Notes under the pieces: generated by a model
Databases searched by the model: none
What the model saw: only the letters and a program-made list of their open reading frames with translations
Told to the model about the DNA's origin: nothing
Assembly: GCF_014836845.1 (NCBI RefSeq)
Contig: NZ_JACSQA010000030.1
Coordinates: 1 to 40,540, forward strand
From: Ureibacillus galli
GTDB lineage: Bacteria; Bacillota; Bacilli; Bacillales_A; Planococcaceae
DNA: 40,540 nt
Direction of reading: 5' to 3'
Program-made: the position numbers and the translations under genes
Shown: positions 12,000 through 20,619 of the stretch, piece after piece
Position numbering within the stretch: the stretch's first letter is position 1
How the letters are laid out: every line of letters begins with the position of its first letter

Positions 12000-12784
12000 A
12001 TAACTTAATGGTACTGATAAAAAAAGAATATACGCAAATGTTTCGTGATTATAAAGTATTTTGGCTACCGATTATTTTTATCCTGTTAGGGGCGACTCAG
12101 CCGTTAGTCACCTACTACTTACCATCCATTTTAGAAGCATTGGGAGGTAGTCAAGGAATTACAATTGATTCAAGTATGACAGCCCAAAGCGGTGGTGAAG
12201 TACTAACAACTACTTTAGGCTCTCAATTTGATCAACTTGGGCTCATGATTCTTTCCATTTCCTTAATGGGTATTATACAAGCAGATAAAGCCAATGGTAT
12301 GTTGTCCTTTATTTTGACACGGCCTGTTACGGTACCTTCATATGTTGTGGGAAAACTAGTTTCAAATTATTTTCTATCAGCTCTTAGTGTAACGATTGGA
12401 TATTTTGTTTCTTATTTATATGTAAATGTTCTGTTTACGCCTATTCCATTTTCATCCATGTTTACCGGACTTTTATTTTATCTTTTATGGGTTCTTTTTA
12501 TCGTATCGTTTACAACAATGATTAGCACTGTCTTCCATAGTCAAGGCATTATTGCATTAATATCCATTGTTGTCCTACTAGGTTGCCGAATAATCGTCGG
12601 TTTGAGTCCAATCATCGATCGAGTAAATCCTGCCAGTATGAGTAAGCTTGCAATGGAAACATTAGCAACAGGATTAGTAAACACTAATGCAATCATAAAT
12701 ATACTGCTAACGCTCGTTTTAGTTTTATTCACATTCTTTATAACGAACTATTGGATTACAAAAAAGAAGTTTCATCATGGTTAA
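11996..12784 (+). CDS. ABC-2 type permease (YxlG-like)
   Basis: This 262-residue permease has six membrane segments. It shows the ABC-2 coupling region QADKANGMLSFILTRPVTVPSYV, typical of drug, bacteriocin or copper-type exporters. TTG at 11996 overlaps the ATPase stop, with GGTGG upstream; ATG at 12008 is an in-frame alternative. It ends the ArsR-regulated operon and is followed by a terminator. Confidence 0.9.
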   Translation: MNNLMVLIKKEYTQMFRDYKVFWLPIIFILLGATQPLVTYYLPSILEALGGSQGITIDSSMTAQSGGEVLTTTLGSQFDQLGLMILSISLMGIIQADKANGMLSFILTRPVTVPSYVVGKLVSNYFLSALSVTIGYFVSYLYVNVLFTPIPFSSMFTGLLFYLLWVLFIVSFTTMISTVFHSQGIIALISIVVLLGCRIIVGLSPIIDRVNPASMSKLAMETLATGLVNTNAIINILLTLVLVLFTFFITNYWITKKKFHHG

Positions 12785-12796
12785 ATCATATACGAT

Positions 12797-12831
12797 ATAA
12801 AAAGTAGTCTTATAGACTGCTTTTTATTTCT
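12797..12831 (+). terminator. Terminator of the ABC-2 operon
   Basis: The hairpin AAAAAGTAGTCT-TAT-AGACTGCTTTTT, with one mismatch, is followed by T residues just after the permease stop. Confidence 0.82.
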
Positions 12832-12857
12832 TTTCAACCACCCTGCCCTTCCTCCAA

Positions 12858-12888
12858 ATAAAAAAGCGACCGCAATTCGCAATCGCCC
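12858..12888 (-). terminator. Terminator after DUF3784 gene
   Basis: On the minus strand a stem of GCGATTGC type pairing with GCGGTCGC around AATT is followed by TTTTTTAT, immediately past the stop at 12892. Confidence 0.82.
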
Positions 12889-12891
12889 ACC

Positions 12892-13188
12892 TCATTTATC
12901 TACTAATGTTTTATGAACATAAATAATCGTACACGCACCATAAGCAAGGATGATCGAAGGGGTAAACGAATCCTGGTATGGGATATGAATAACGCCATTT
13001 AACAATAGGAAAAACCCACTGTTTAAAAAGAAAAATCCAGCAATTTCTGCTAACCGATCCTTATCCCGTATCCTTTCTTGATTAAAGCCTTTTAATATAC
13101 AAGTTTGTTTTTTAACCCCAACATAGTAAGCAACAAATATAAAAAGAATAGCAACTGTTATAGAAGTAACATTTAAATCAAAGTACAT
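12892..13188 (-). CDS. DUF3784-like small membrane protein
   Basis: This 98-residue protein has three membrane segments (about 5-25, 44-63 and 72-92). Between the first and second is a basic loop, KGFNQERIRDKDRLAEIAGF, characteristic of DUF3784 proteins. Function is unknown. ATG at 13188 follows GAGGGGGT. It is a single gene with its own terminator, lying between the ABC-2 operon and the iron-uptake operon. Confidence 0.75.
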   Translation of the reverse strand: MYFDLNVTSITVAILFIFVAYYVGVKKQTCILKGFNQERIRDKDRLAEIAGFFFLNSGFFLLLNGVIHIPYQDSFTPSIILAYGACTIIYVHKTLVDK

Positions 13189-13304
13189 AGTGCGACCCCC
13201 TCTATCATATTTACGTTCTCTTTATATGAAAGGTTTCATTAACCTTAGCGCCAATTTTTCCTATACCCTCTCCATAATTAATTTAAACCCTTAAAGAGAA
13301 CATC

Positions 13305-13331
13305 ACCTCTATTTTTCATATAAAGGTGATT
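13305..13331 (-). terminator. Possible terminator of the iron-uptake operon
   Basis: The inverted repeat ATCACCT/AGGTGAT lies about 12 bases past the ATPase stop on the minus strand. The T-tract after it is weak (GTTCTCTTT). Confidence 0.4.
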
Positions 13332-13342
13332 TGTTGAATGTT

Positions 13343-14155
13343 TTAATTATCCCCATCTTTTACATGATAACGTCCTTTAGGGATAACTAACGGGGTATCC
13401 GAAATGGGATCTGGAATGACAACACAATTTAAGTCAAAAACAGTTTTGACTAAATCACTTGTTAGCACTTCAGTCGGTTTTCCCTCTGCAATCAGCTTTC
13501 CTTCTTTTACCGCAAATATATGATCTGCATAACGGGCTGATAAATTAATATCATGCAAGACCATCACTATAGTCGTACCGTATCTCCGGTTTAAGTTTGT
13601 CAGTAAGTCTAATATTTCGACCTGATAGGTAATATCTAAAAAGGTAGTAGGTTCATCTAATAGTAAAATATCGGTTTGCTGTGCAAGGGCCATGGCAATC
13701 CAAACGCGCTGTCTTTGACCACCTGAAAGTTCATCGATATCATGATTCGCAAACGCTGTAATGTTCATGAACGCCATCGCTTCTTCTACCGCTTCATAAT
13801 CTTGTTTCGACCATCCACTAAATAACGATTGGTGCGGAAATCTTCCCCGACCGACTAAATCGGCCACCGTAATTCCATCCGGAACAACTGGTGATTGCGG
13901 GAGAAGGCCTAACATACGGGCCAATTCCTTCGGCGGATATTTATTAATCGCTTTCCCATCTAGCGTGACATCACCTTCTGTAGGTTTAATCAGTTTGGCC
14001 ATCGTTTTTAAAAGGGTTGATTTCCCGCTACCATTTGCACCGATAATGACACTGATTTTATTTTGTGGAATTTCGAGATCAATTCCATGAATGATCGTCT
14101 TATGATCATAACCAGAAACAAGACGTTCTGCTCGAAAAACATGTGTGTTGCTCAT
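13343..14155 (-). CDS. Iron-siderophore ABC transporter ATPase (FecE/FhuC type)
   Basis: This 270-residue ATPase has Walker A GANGSGKST, the Q-loop LLPQSP, signature LSGGQRQR, Walker B ILLLDEPTTFLD and a switch His in VMVLHDINLSARYADH. This is the FepC/FecE class that serves binding-protein-dependent siderophore importers. ATG at 14155 overlaps the preceding permease stop by one base, with GGAG upstream. It is last in the order binding protein, permease, permease, ATPase. Unlike B. subtilis, where the ATPase YusV is encoded elsewhere and shared, this operon carries its own. Confidence 0.94.
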   Translation of the reverse strand: MSNTHVFRAERLVSGYDHKTIIHGIDLEIPQNKISVIIGANGSGKSTLLKTMAKLIKPTEGDVTLDGKAINKYPPKELARMLGLLPQSPVVPDGITVADLVGRGRFPHQSLFSGWSKQDYEAVEEAMAFMNITAFANHDIDELSGGQRQRVWIAMALAQQTDILLLDEPTTFLDITYQVEILDLLTNLNRRYGTTIVMVLHDINLSARYADHIFAVKEGKLIAEGKPTEVLTSDLVKTVFDLNCVVIPDPISDTPLVIPKGRYHVKDGDN

Positions 14156-15192
14156 TATAATTCTCCTTTACGGTTCATTCGAATTAGCAGATAAATTAAA
14201 TAAGGTGCTCCGAGTAATCCGGTAATAACCCCGACTGGGAATCGATATTCAAATGCAAACTGCCCTATTAAATCTGCAAATAATACGAGATTTGCACCGA
14301 CTAGACCTGCTGGGAGAATATTTGACGCACTAGCACCAACTAGTCGATTCGCAATGGGCCCTGCTAAAAAGGAAACAAAGGCAATTGGTCCCGTTGTTGC
14401 GGTAGCAATCGCAATGATAAATACGGCACTTACGATTAAAGTAATACGCAATTTATCGGTAGCAATGCCAAGGGAAGTTGCCATTTGCTCCCCTAATTCG
14501 AGCATGTTTAACTGTTTACCCAGGGCAAGCAGTATAGGTGTGAAAACAACAACGATTAAAATTAACGGAAGTACTTCACTCATTTTGGAACCATTTAGAC
14601 TCCCACTTAACCACCTTAAAGCTACCGCAATATCTTGTTGGGCACTTTTCAGAATCAAGTACGAAATGACCGCATCTAACATCGCTTGCATCCCAATCCC
14701 AATAATGATTAAACGACCAATTGAAAAGGAACGACCACGGGATAAAAGATACATCACAATGACTGTAATTAATCCCCCAACGACTGCTGCTATCGATACA
14801 ACGGTATTACTTGTATGGAGGACGATTATACAAAATACAGCGGCCACACTGGAACCGGATGTAATACCTAAAATATTTGGATTCGCTAATGGGTTACGTA
14901 ACATCGTTTGAAAAATGTAACCTGCTACCCCAAAGGCAAATCCTGCAAATAAGCCAGTAATCATTCGGGGAAGACGAATTGTATTGATGGCAAAATTAGC
15001 CCCTGCAATATCTTCCCCCATTAATGTACGAATAACGACATCTACTGGATAAATCGTGTTTCCTAATAAAAGCATTCCACCACAAAGGATGACTACTAAA
15101 ATACTCAATAGACTCGTAACAAAAATCCAACGTCTTCTTCGTTGACGCATTCCTTTTACGATAAAATTCGATTCAACCGTCTGATTTCTCAT
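14155..15192 (-). CDS. Iron-siderophore ABC transporter permease 2 (FecCD)
   Basis: This 345-residue FecCD-family permease has about ten membrane segments. It carries the family motifs GFAFGVAGYIFQTMLRNPLANPN and LGITSGSSVAAVF, and the coupling region GPIAFVSFLAGPIANRLVG. ATG at 15192 overlaps the stop of the upstream permease as ATGA. It should pair with the preceding gene product as a heterodimeric membrane channel. Confidence 0.94.
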   Translation of the reverse strand: MRNQTVESNFIVKGMRQRRRRWIFVTSLLSILVVILCGGMLLLGNTIYPVDVVIRTLMGEDIAGANFAINTIRLPRMITGLFAGFAFGVAGYIFQTMLRNPLANPNILGITSGSSVAAVFCIIVLHTSNTVVSIAAVVGGLITVIVMYLLSRGRSFSIGRLIIIGIGMQAMLDAVISYLILKSAQQDIAVALRWLSGSLNGSKMSEVLPLILIVVVFTPILLALGKQLNMLELGEQMATSLGIATDKLRITLIVSAVFIIAIATATTGPIAFVSFLAGPIANRLVGASASNILPAGLVGANLVLFADLIGQFAFEYRFPVGVITGLLGAPYLIYLLIRMNRKGEL

Positions 15193-16253
15193 AATGACCT
15201 CACCTTCGATCTTTTCGCTAGTAAGATGAGGATGGGTGCGCCAATAAAGGCTGTGACAATACCAACTTCTAGTTCTCCAGGACTTCCAAGCAATCGACCA
15301 AACACATCAGAAATCGTTAGAATAATTGCCCCTGCTAAGGCTGACATCGGAATTAAGAAGCGTAAATCTGGTCCAATTACTAAACGCATCGCATGGGTAG
15401 CTAAAAGACCGATAAAACCGATAGGACCGGCTAAAGCAGTCGTTACGCCACATAAAATAACACCGGCACAAATCGCAAATACTCGTAATACACCAGGCCG
15501 TACACCGAGACCCGATGCCACATCGTCACCTAATGCTAAGGCATTTAATGCTGGTGCGGATACAAAGGCGATCAATACTCCCATTAGTAGAAAAGGAATG
15601 AAGAGCAGGATGGAATCCCATGATCCAGAGCCCACACTTCCTACTTGCCAATAGCGAAATTGATCCATCGCATACTGACTTGGAATCATAATCGCTGTGA
15701 CAAGTGAAGAAAGAGCTGCAGTAGTTGCAGCTCCAGCTAACACTAATTTAATTGGCGTTGCACCACCACGCCCCATAGAGCCTATTCCAAATACGAAAAC
15801 TGCTGTGACAGCAGCTCCGATTAAAGCTAACCATATATATTGGCTGGCTGTCGTAATATTAAAAAATGATATACCGACTACTACAAACAGTGCTGCACCA
15901 GTATTAACACCTAAAATACTCGGGTCTGCTAATGGATTGCGGGTCACTGTTTGCATCAGGACACCGGCAACCCCTAACGCAACACCACAGCACAAACTAA
16001 AAATTGTTCGCGATATTCGCTTTTGCACTACGTTTGCACCGTATGAATCTTGGTTTTGATAAAATAACCCATCCATTAATTCTTGGAAACTAACTACCCG
16101 TGCTCCTAATACTAGAGAAGCAATGATTGTGACGATTAATAAAATGAACCCAATCGTTAAAATAAGGGGAAAATATTTCGGCACATGCAAATCTAGTTTC
16201 TTTTTTTTAGAGTTGTATTGATTATTCTTCAATTTTATCAATTGCCCCACCAA
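15189..16253 (-). CDS. Iron-siderophore ABC transporter permease 1 (FecCD)
   Basis: This FecCD-family permease of up to 354 residues has the motifs VALGVAGVLMQTVTRNPLAD, PSILGVNTGAA and GPIGFIGLLATHAMRLVIG. The open frame starts at TTG 16253 and overlaps the end of the binding-protein gene by 32 bases. Internal TTG codons at 16241 and 16232 are possible starts behind GGTGGGG, so the exact N-terminus is uncertain. It forms the membrane channel with the second permease. Confidence 0.92.
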   Translation of the reverse strand: MVGQLIKLKNNQYNSKKKKLDLHVPKYFPLILTIGFILLIVTIIASLVLGARVVSFQELMDGLFYQNQDSYGANVVQKRISRTIFSLCCGVALGVAGVLMQTVTRNPLADPSILGVNTGAALFVVVGISFFNITTASQYIWLALIGAAVTAVFVFGIGSMGRGGATPIKLVLAGAATTAALSSLVTAIMIPSQYAMDQFRYWQVGSVGSGSWDSILLFIPFLLMGVLIAFVSAPALNALALGDDVASGLGVRPGVLRVFAICAGVILCGVTTALAGPIGFIGLLATHAMRLVIGPDLRFLIPMSALAGAIILTISDVFGRLLGSPGELEVGIVTAFIGAPILILLAKRSKVRSL

Positions 16254-17274
16254 TTAATTTTAAATATTCATCAATTGTATATTCGATTGAAAGTGGGTTT
16301 GGTGTACCCGCTGCGACCAATGGCGTGTCACTTGTAATGAATGCGACAGAACCTCTTTCAACAGCTGGAATTTTTCCAAGTAAAGGATCCGCTTTAATTG
16401 TTTCGTAAAGGGCATCATCGCCATAACCAACGATAATGTCTGCATCAAATAAGGCTTCAACGTTTTCAGCACTTAAATTTAATGAGTAGCTTGAAGGATC
16501 TGTAATCAGTTCCGTTACACTTTCTGGATACGTCAGACCTAACTCCTTTAAGAAGGATACACGGGAATCAATTGGCGTATAAATATGTAATTGGGATAAA
16601 TCATCTGCTGAGAAGTTCACCCACACAACTTTTTTCCCTTCGATTTGAGGGTACGCAGATAATTTTTCATCAATTAAACTTTCGATATCTTGAATTAATT
16701 GCTCGCCTTCTTCTTTCATGCCCATACCTTGTGCATTAAGTTCCACTTGTTCACGCCAAGTTGTTGCCCATGGTGCATCTGGATAAGCAACTACTGGAGC
16801 AATTTGCGTTAATGTTTCATAATCTTCAGCTGTAATACCAGAATATGCAGCAAGAATAACGTCCGGATCTGCATCGGAAATTGCTTCGAAATCTAAACCA
16901 TCTGTATCTTGGAAAACGTTCGGGTCTGTTGCCCCTAGTTCATCTAACTTTTCTTTTGTCCATGGTAATAAACCGCTATCATCTTGAACACCAAAGTTTG
17001 CCGCTGAAAAACCGACTGGTACTACACCAAGAGCTAAAGCCACATCTTGATTTCCCCATTGAATCGTCACAACTCGTTCTGGTTTACTTTTAATAACAGC
17101 CTCCCCTAACGCATGTTTAATCGTCATTGGATATTGGGAATCTGTTTCAGTCGAAGCTGTTGCATCCTTTTCTTCTGTTTCCTTTTTTGAAGAATCGCTC
17201 GAACAGCCTACTAATGCAAAAACGGCCACAATCACAAACGTTAACATGAATAAAAATGACTTTTTGTTTTTCAT
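16222..17274 (-). CDS. Iron-siderophore ABC transporter substrate-binding lipoprotein
   Basis: This 350-residue lipoprotein has a signal peptide ending in the lipobox LVGC (Cys about 24), a charged low-complexity linker to about residue 45, and a FhuD/TroA-like bilobed fold. Family stretches include KPERVVTIQWGNQDVALALG and ALFDADIIVGYGDDALYE. It captures ferric siderophore and delivers it to the two permeases. ATG at 17274 follows TAGGA. A Fur box lies about 40 bases upstream, so the operon should be induced by iron limitation. The ligand cannot be named from sequence. Confidence 0.93.
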   Translation of the reverse strand: MKNKKSFLFMLTFVIVAVFALVGCSSDSSKKETEEKDATASTETDSQYPMTIKHALGEAVIKSKPERVVTIQWGNQDVALALGVVPVGFSAANFGVQDDSGLLPWTKEKLDELGATDPNVFQDTDGLDFEAISDADPDVILAAYSGITAEDYETLTQIAPVVAYPDAPWATTWREQVELNAQGMGMKEEGEQLIQDIESLIDEKLSAYPQIEGKKVVWVNFSADDLSQLHIYTPIDSRVSFLKELGLTYPESVTELITDPSSYSLNLSAENVEALFDADIIVGYGDDALYETIKADPLLGKIPAVERGSVAFITSDTPLVAAGTPNPLSIEYTIDEYLKLIGGAIDKIEE

Positions 17275-17313
17275 ATGTATTCCTACCCTTCTAAATTATC
17301 ATTATATTTAATT

Positions 17314-17332
17314 GAAAACGATTATCATTATC
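17314..17332. promoter_or_regulatory. Fur box upstream of iron-uptake operon
   Basis: GAAAACGATTATCATTATC matches the 19-base Fur consensus at 16 positions by my count. It lies about 40 bases before the binding-protein start, as expected for iron-dependent repression. Confidence 0.85.
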
Positions 17333-17386
17333 AAAAATGTACTCCAAAATTTACTAACTGTCAATGGATTAAAATTTAGAATTCAG

Positions 17387-17432
17387 AAAAAAAGAAAGTC
17401 TCTGAACTTTATCGTTACAGAGACTTTCTTTT
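17387..17432 (-). terminator. Strong terminator after DUF1697 gene
   Basis: The exact stem AAAGAAAGTCTCTG/CAGAGACTTTCTTT encloses a 13-base loop. T-runs occur in both directions, so it may also act on the plus strand. Confidence 0.88.
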
Positions 17433-17438
17433 CTTTTA

Positions 17439-17984
17439 CTAACTATTTTGAGCTTGCATCAGTTCGTAAATTTTACGAGCGGTGTTTACATTTCTCACTG
17501 TCATTTGTTTGTATAGCTTCGTTCCAATGATTTTTGACTTTCCGCTTTTCGTAATATTTTTCTTATCCACCGACCATAGAATGGCCCCTGGAGTATAGGT
17601 TACTGTGTCAATATTCGGTTTCATAACGAGGTTTTCAAGGACCGATTCATTATCCACTTCATCCCATAAAAACATTACATCACTGGACATTTCTTTGTCA
17701 TTTTTCCATGTGTCCGGAATCGCGTTCATGATTTCTCTTACATCATCGACACTTCGTACCATGACTTTAATTTGTAATCCGAAATCATTATGTATCGCTT
17801 CTTCCAAAATCTTTGATAGTTCATCTTTTGATAAGCTTTCGCTTGAAAAAATAATATTCCCCGTATTGATGTAGGTGACCACGTCATTCATCCCGACTCG
17901 TTCAAAGGTTTGTTTAAGTAACTTCATATCAATCTTATTATTCCCACCAACGTTAATGCCTCGAAGAAGCGCAATATAAACCAT
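17439..17984 (-). CDS. DUF1697 domain protein
   Basis: This 181-residue protein has the DUF1697 signatures ALLRGINVGGNNKIDMKLLK near the N-terminus, TYINTGNIIFSS near 40, and a late TKSGKSKIIGTKLYKQMTVRN. The family is widespread in Bacillus and has no established function. The second ATG (17984) is preferred because AAGGGGG abuts the first. It stands alone, convergent with nothing and ending at a strong hairpin. Confidence 0.9.
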   Translation of the reverse strand: MVYIALLRGINVGGNNKIDMKLLKQTFERVGMNDVVTYINTGNIIFSSESLSKDELSKILEEAIHNDFGLQIKVMVRSVDDVREIMNAIPDTWKNDKEMSSDVMFLWDEVDNESVLENLVMKPNIDTVTYTPGAILWSVDKKNITKSGKSKIIGTKLYKQMTVRNVNTARKIYELMQAQNS

Positions 17985-18059
17985 AATCATCCCCCTTTAC
18001 ATATATATCCATTATATTCCTTATTCTAAAGGGAAAGCGAACAGTTTATTAAAAAACGC

Positions 18060-18380
18060 CTACCCTTTTTTTCCTTTTACTTGATCACGAATTTTATTTA
18101 AATCTTCCAAAGTTAATTCACCTAAAGATGCGGTAATTTCATCTTCAATTTTTTTTCGGTTGTTTTCCTGATACTGTGTCCACCACTCTCGTAAACCTTC
18201 CGTACTATCGAAAAGGTAGCCAACATCGATTTCTTCGTTACTGTCATCGGACAAATATTCCAATACAGCTGCTAACATACGCTTAAGGTCCTCTACTTCT
18301 CCTTGCTTTTGTTCTGTGTTTGGGAATGGTACCAATTCGTTTTCTGATTCTTCGTTATTTTGAGCAGATTTTCGTGGCAT
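18060..18380 (-). CDS. Small acidic protein of unknown function
   Basis: This 106-residue, charged, soluble protein lacks a signal peptide and membrane segments. The N-terminal 30 residues are polar and probably disordered. The rest is helical (EVEDLKRMLAAVLEYLSDD, then EGLREWWTQYQENNRKKIEDE). ATG at 18380 follows AGAGGTG. I do not recognise a family. It is flanked by a DUF1697 gene and the YoaS-YozG-YoaT-like operon, with no sign of co-transcription. Confidence 0.75.
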   Translation of the reverse strand: MPRKSAQNNEESENELVPFPNTEQKQGEVEDLKRMLAAVLEYLSDDSNEEIDVGYLFDSTEGLREWWTQYQENNRKKIEDEITASLGELTLEDLNKIRDQVKGKKG

Positions 18381-18467
18381 TACTTTACACCTCTTTTATT
18401 CATTTTATAAGTTCAGTATTGCCAAAAAAAGTATGTCTAAACGAGAGGAGCCTCCTGCAAAACAAAC

Positions 18468-18507
18468 AAAAAGTCGAACCCTCATCATACGAGGAATTCG
18501 ACTTTTT
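18468..18507 (-). terminator. Terminator of the YoaS-YozG-YoaT-like operon
   Basis: The stem AAAAAGTCGA/TCGACTTTTT, with an inner CCTC/GAGG helix, lies directly past the stop at 18512. It is symmetrical enough to work on both strands. Confidence 0.88.
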
Positions 18508-18511
18508 ATTG

Positions 18512-19354
18512 CTAATTGTGATTTAAATGAACATCATTTAATTTCTTTGCATTCTTCCCCTTCGTCCGTTTTAACGTTGCTACAATTAGGAAACTAACAA
18601 TGACTAGTAAAAGCCATGAACTGACCTTCCCTAGGTGCACAAGGCTCCACGCATTGGTTTGATTCGGATATTGCCAAGCACCGAAAAACGTGGCGATGTT
18701 TTCTGCTATCCATATAAAAAACCCGATGAGGACAAAGGAGAGTGCAATGGGCATACGGTAACGCGTTCCATTTACTTCATAAAAAACCCAGGAGCGCCAA
18801 AAGACGATGATGACGAGTCCTGATAACCACCAACGGATATCAATCCAATAGTGGTGAGTAAAAAAGTTTAAATAAATGGCCGCTGCCAATGGAACTACGA
18901 TATAGAAAGGTGGCCATTTCACTAATTCGACCTTGATTCTTCGCCATGCCTGACATAAGTAACTCGCAACACTTGCATACATAAATCCACTGTATAATGG
19001 GACTCCAAAAATTTTAAAATAGCCTTCTTCTGGATAAGACCAGGAGCCCATATGGACTTTAAAAATTTCAAGGGCAAGGCCTATCAGGTGGAATAATGTA
19101 ATCACCTTTAATTCATCCTTCGTTTCAAGTCCGGAACGTAACATCCACCATTGCATCAACAAGCAAATGATAAGTAACCAGTCATACCGTGGTAAAAAGG
19201 GCAATGGAATAAATTGGGTAATAGCTAAAGCGGAAAAAATGACGACCGGAAATAAACAAGATAGAGCCTGCTCCCAACTGAAGTGGACAAGCTGTATAAA
19301 AGCTCTTAAAACCTGATTTTCCCTTTCCAACTTAACCATTCCAACTTTAGTCAT
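18512..19354 (-). CDS. DUF817 membrane protein (YoaT-like)
   Basis: This protein of about 280 residues has about eight membrane segments and is typical of DUF817. Family stretches include HLIGLALEIFKVHMGSWSYP and SGFMYASVASYLCQAWRR. The C-terminal repeat of the GAWQYP theme echoes GSWSYP. ATG at 19354, with AAGGA upstream, is preferred over 19369, and it overlaps the end of the HTH gene. B. subtilis YoaT has this family and the same neighbours (YoaS, YozG). Function is unknown. Confidence 0.88.
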   Translation of the reverse strand: MTKVGMVKLERENQVLRAFIQLVHFSWEQALSCLFPVVIFSALAITQFIPLPFLPRYDWLLIICLLMQWWMLRSGLETKDELKVITLFHLIGLALEIFKVHMGSWSYPEEGYFKIFGVPLYSGFMYASVASYLCQAWRRIKVELVKWPPFYIVVPLAAAIYLNFFTHHYWIDIRWWLSGLVIIVFWRSWVFYEVNGTRYRMPIALSFVLIGFFIWIAENIATFFGAWQYPNQTNAWSLVHLGKVSSWLLLVIVSFLIVATLKRTKGKNAKKLNDVHLNHN

Positions 19355-19571
19355 TGTCGTTTCCTTCATCCTTTCGATATTCTAAAATGTCTCCAGGCTG
19401 ACAATCTAACGCTTTACAAATCGCCTCTAACGTCGATAATCGGATTGCTTTTGCTTTGCCATTTTTCAAAATCGACAAGTTCGCCATTGTGATTCCAACC
19501 TTTTCAGAAAGCTCCGTTACGCTCATTTTCCGTTTTGCCAACATGACGTCAATATTAATAATAATTGCCAT
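19347..19571 (-). CDS. XRE-family HTH regulator (YozG-like)
   Basis: This 74-residue protein is almost entirely a Cro/CI-type helix-turn-helix, with MSVTELSEKVGITMANLSILKNGKA followed by STLEAICKALDCQPGDILEY. ATG at 19571 follows AGGTGA. It lies between the DUF2975 and DUF817 membrane-protein genes and overlaps the latter. This pairing of a minimal HTH protein with a DUF2975 membrane protein is a recurring Bacillus arrangement, probably membrane-linked regulation. Confidence 0.92.
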   Translation of the reverse strand: MAIIINIDVMLAKRKMSVTELSEKVGITMANLSILKNGKAKAIRLSTLEAICKALDCQPGDILEYRKDEGNDND

Positions 19572-19582
19572 TGTTTTTCACC

Positions 19583-20065
19583 TCAGACCGTCAAATCATT
19601 TTCTAATTTCATATTGATCGCTTCTTGTAAAAGTCTTTGGAGCACAGCGGCAAAGACGGCAATGACCAATGGTGCAAAGATTAAACCTAATCCAACAAGG
19701 ATAACCCCTGGAGCATCATCCCTCTCCGCAATGAGGTAAAAGAGTGGCAAGCCTAACACATAGATCACACTAATCGAAATGGCACTATATTTTATTTTCA
19801 TTAAAGCCTCTACAGAAATTTGAGAAAAAGCATCGTTTTTATCAATATAACTAAGCAGTTTAAAAGCTTGGTACAGCGCAATGTAATACGGTATGGCTGC
19901 TGCATACATCACAAGAAAAACAAGATATTTTAAATACGTATGATTGGGATATAGTTCTGCTGCGAAGTTGGCAATCTCAGGCACTAAAAAAATGCACAAA
20001 AGAAGAACTGGGACTCCCATCAAAACAACGGCTGTCTTTAAAAAGAGTGTTGACCCTCTTTTCAT
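19583..20065 (-). CDS. DUF2975 membrane protein (YoaS-like)
   Basis: This protein of about 160 residues has four membrane segments (about 9-30, 43-66, 90-113 and 120-145). It has the DUF2975 feature LLSYIDKNDAFSQISVEALMKIKYSAI between the second and third. ATG at 20065, with GAGGTG upstream, is preferred to GTG at 20074. It is the first gene of the operon leading into the YozG-like and YoaT-like genes. It probably modulates the HTH protein; this is inferred from conserved adjacency. Confidence 0.9.
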   Translation of the reverse strand: MKRGSTLFLKTAVVLMGVPVLLLCIFLVPEIANFAAELYPNHTYLKYLVFLVMYAAAIPYYIALYQAFKLLSYIDKNDAFSQISVEALMKIKYSAISISVIYVLGLPLFYLIAERDDAPGVILVGLGLIFAPLVIAVFAAVLQRLLQEAINMKLENDLTV

Positions 20066-20189
20066 AAAAAGCACCTCACTTCATGATTTGTCCATTTGAA
20101 TTTAACATAGTATTTATCGTTTTACAATAAATTATTATTGATTTTAATCATTTTTTTATTGTTCGTCTATTTCACCCATCATTTTAGCC

Positions 20190-20224
20190 CAAAAGAAAAA
20201 GCACTTCTTATTACAAAGAAATGC
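20190..20224 (-). terminator. Terminator after small membrane peptide gene
   Basis: On the minus strand AGCATTTCTT pairs with AAGAAGTGCT and is followed by TTTTTCTTTT. It lies about 50 bases beyond the 54-residue gene at 20274-20438. Confidence 0.7.
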
Positions 20225-20273
20225 TCTAATACTTAGTATTATTTTAATAGAGTTCCAACTCAAATCTAATTCA

Positions 20274-20438
20274 TTAAGATTTTAATTTGTCAGAGATAGA
20301 TTTTAATAGTTGAATCTGTTCCTTTTGTAGTTTTATTACCGTTAGGGCAAACCAAATCACAAAAACAATCGGTACGACATAAATAATGAATAAAATAAGA
20401 AGTGGTATAATACCTGTTAATAACTCTAATGCTCCCAT
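20274..20438 (-). CDS. 54-residue single-pass membrane peptide
   Basis: The gene encodes 54 residues. It begins MGALELLTGIIPLLILFIIY, continues as a hydrophobic span to about residue 35, and ends in a basic amphipathic tail (VIKLQKEQIQLLKSISDKLK). ATG at 20438 has an excellent GGAGGA eight bases upstream. A hairpin terminator follows. The form resembles small Bacillus membrane peptides of DUF4083 or regulatory-peptide type; I cannot assign a family. It is too short to appear in many automatic gene sets. Confidence 0.72.
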   Translation of the reverse strand: MGALELLTGIIPLLILFIIYVVPIVFVIWFALTVIKLQKEQIQLLKSISDKLKS

Positions 20439-20574
20439 TTGTCATCCTCCTTCACCATTACTAATTCCAACATTAGACATTATATCAATAAAAAGACAGA
20501 TAAAAAATACTTGCAATGCTAAAAGTGAAAAGAATGGAGAAATTAACCGTTTACTGTGGGGTTCTATTGTTAAA

Positions 20575-20612
20575 TAAAAAAGCCTATATTTCATGTTTAG
20601 TGAAATATAGGC
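20575..20612 (-). terminator. Terminator after acetyltransferase gene
   Basis: The exact 12-bp stem GCCTATATTTCA/TGAAATATAGGC has a short loop and is followed on the minus strand by TTTTTTATT. It overlaps nothing and sits just past the stop at 20620. Confidence 0.9.
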
Positions 20613-20619
20613 GATTCGG

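Noticed and set aside
14354..15654. Long plus-strand open frames opposite the iron permease genes (185 and 170 codons)
   Set aside because: They lie antisense to clear FecCD permeases, have Thr/Pro/Ile-rich composition typical of antisense reading, and lack ribosome sites.
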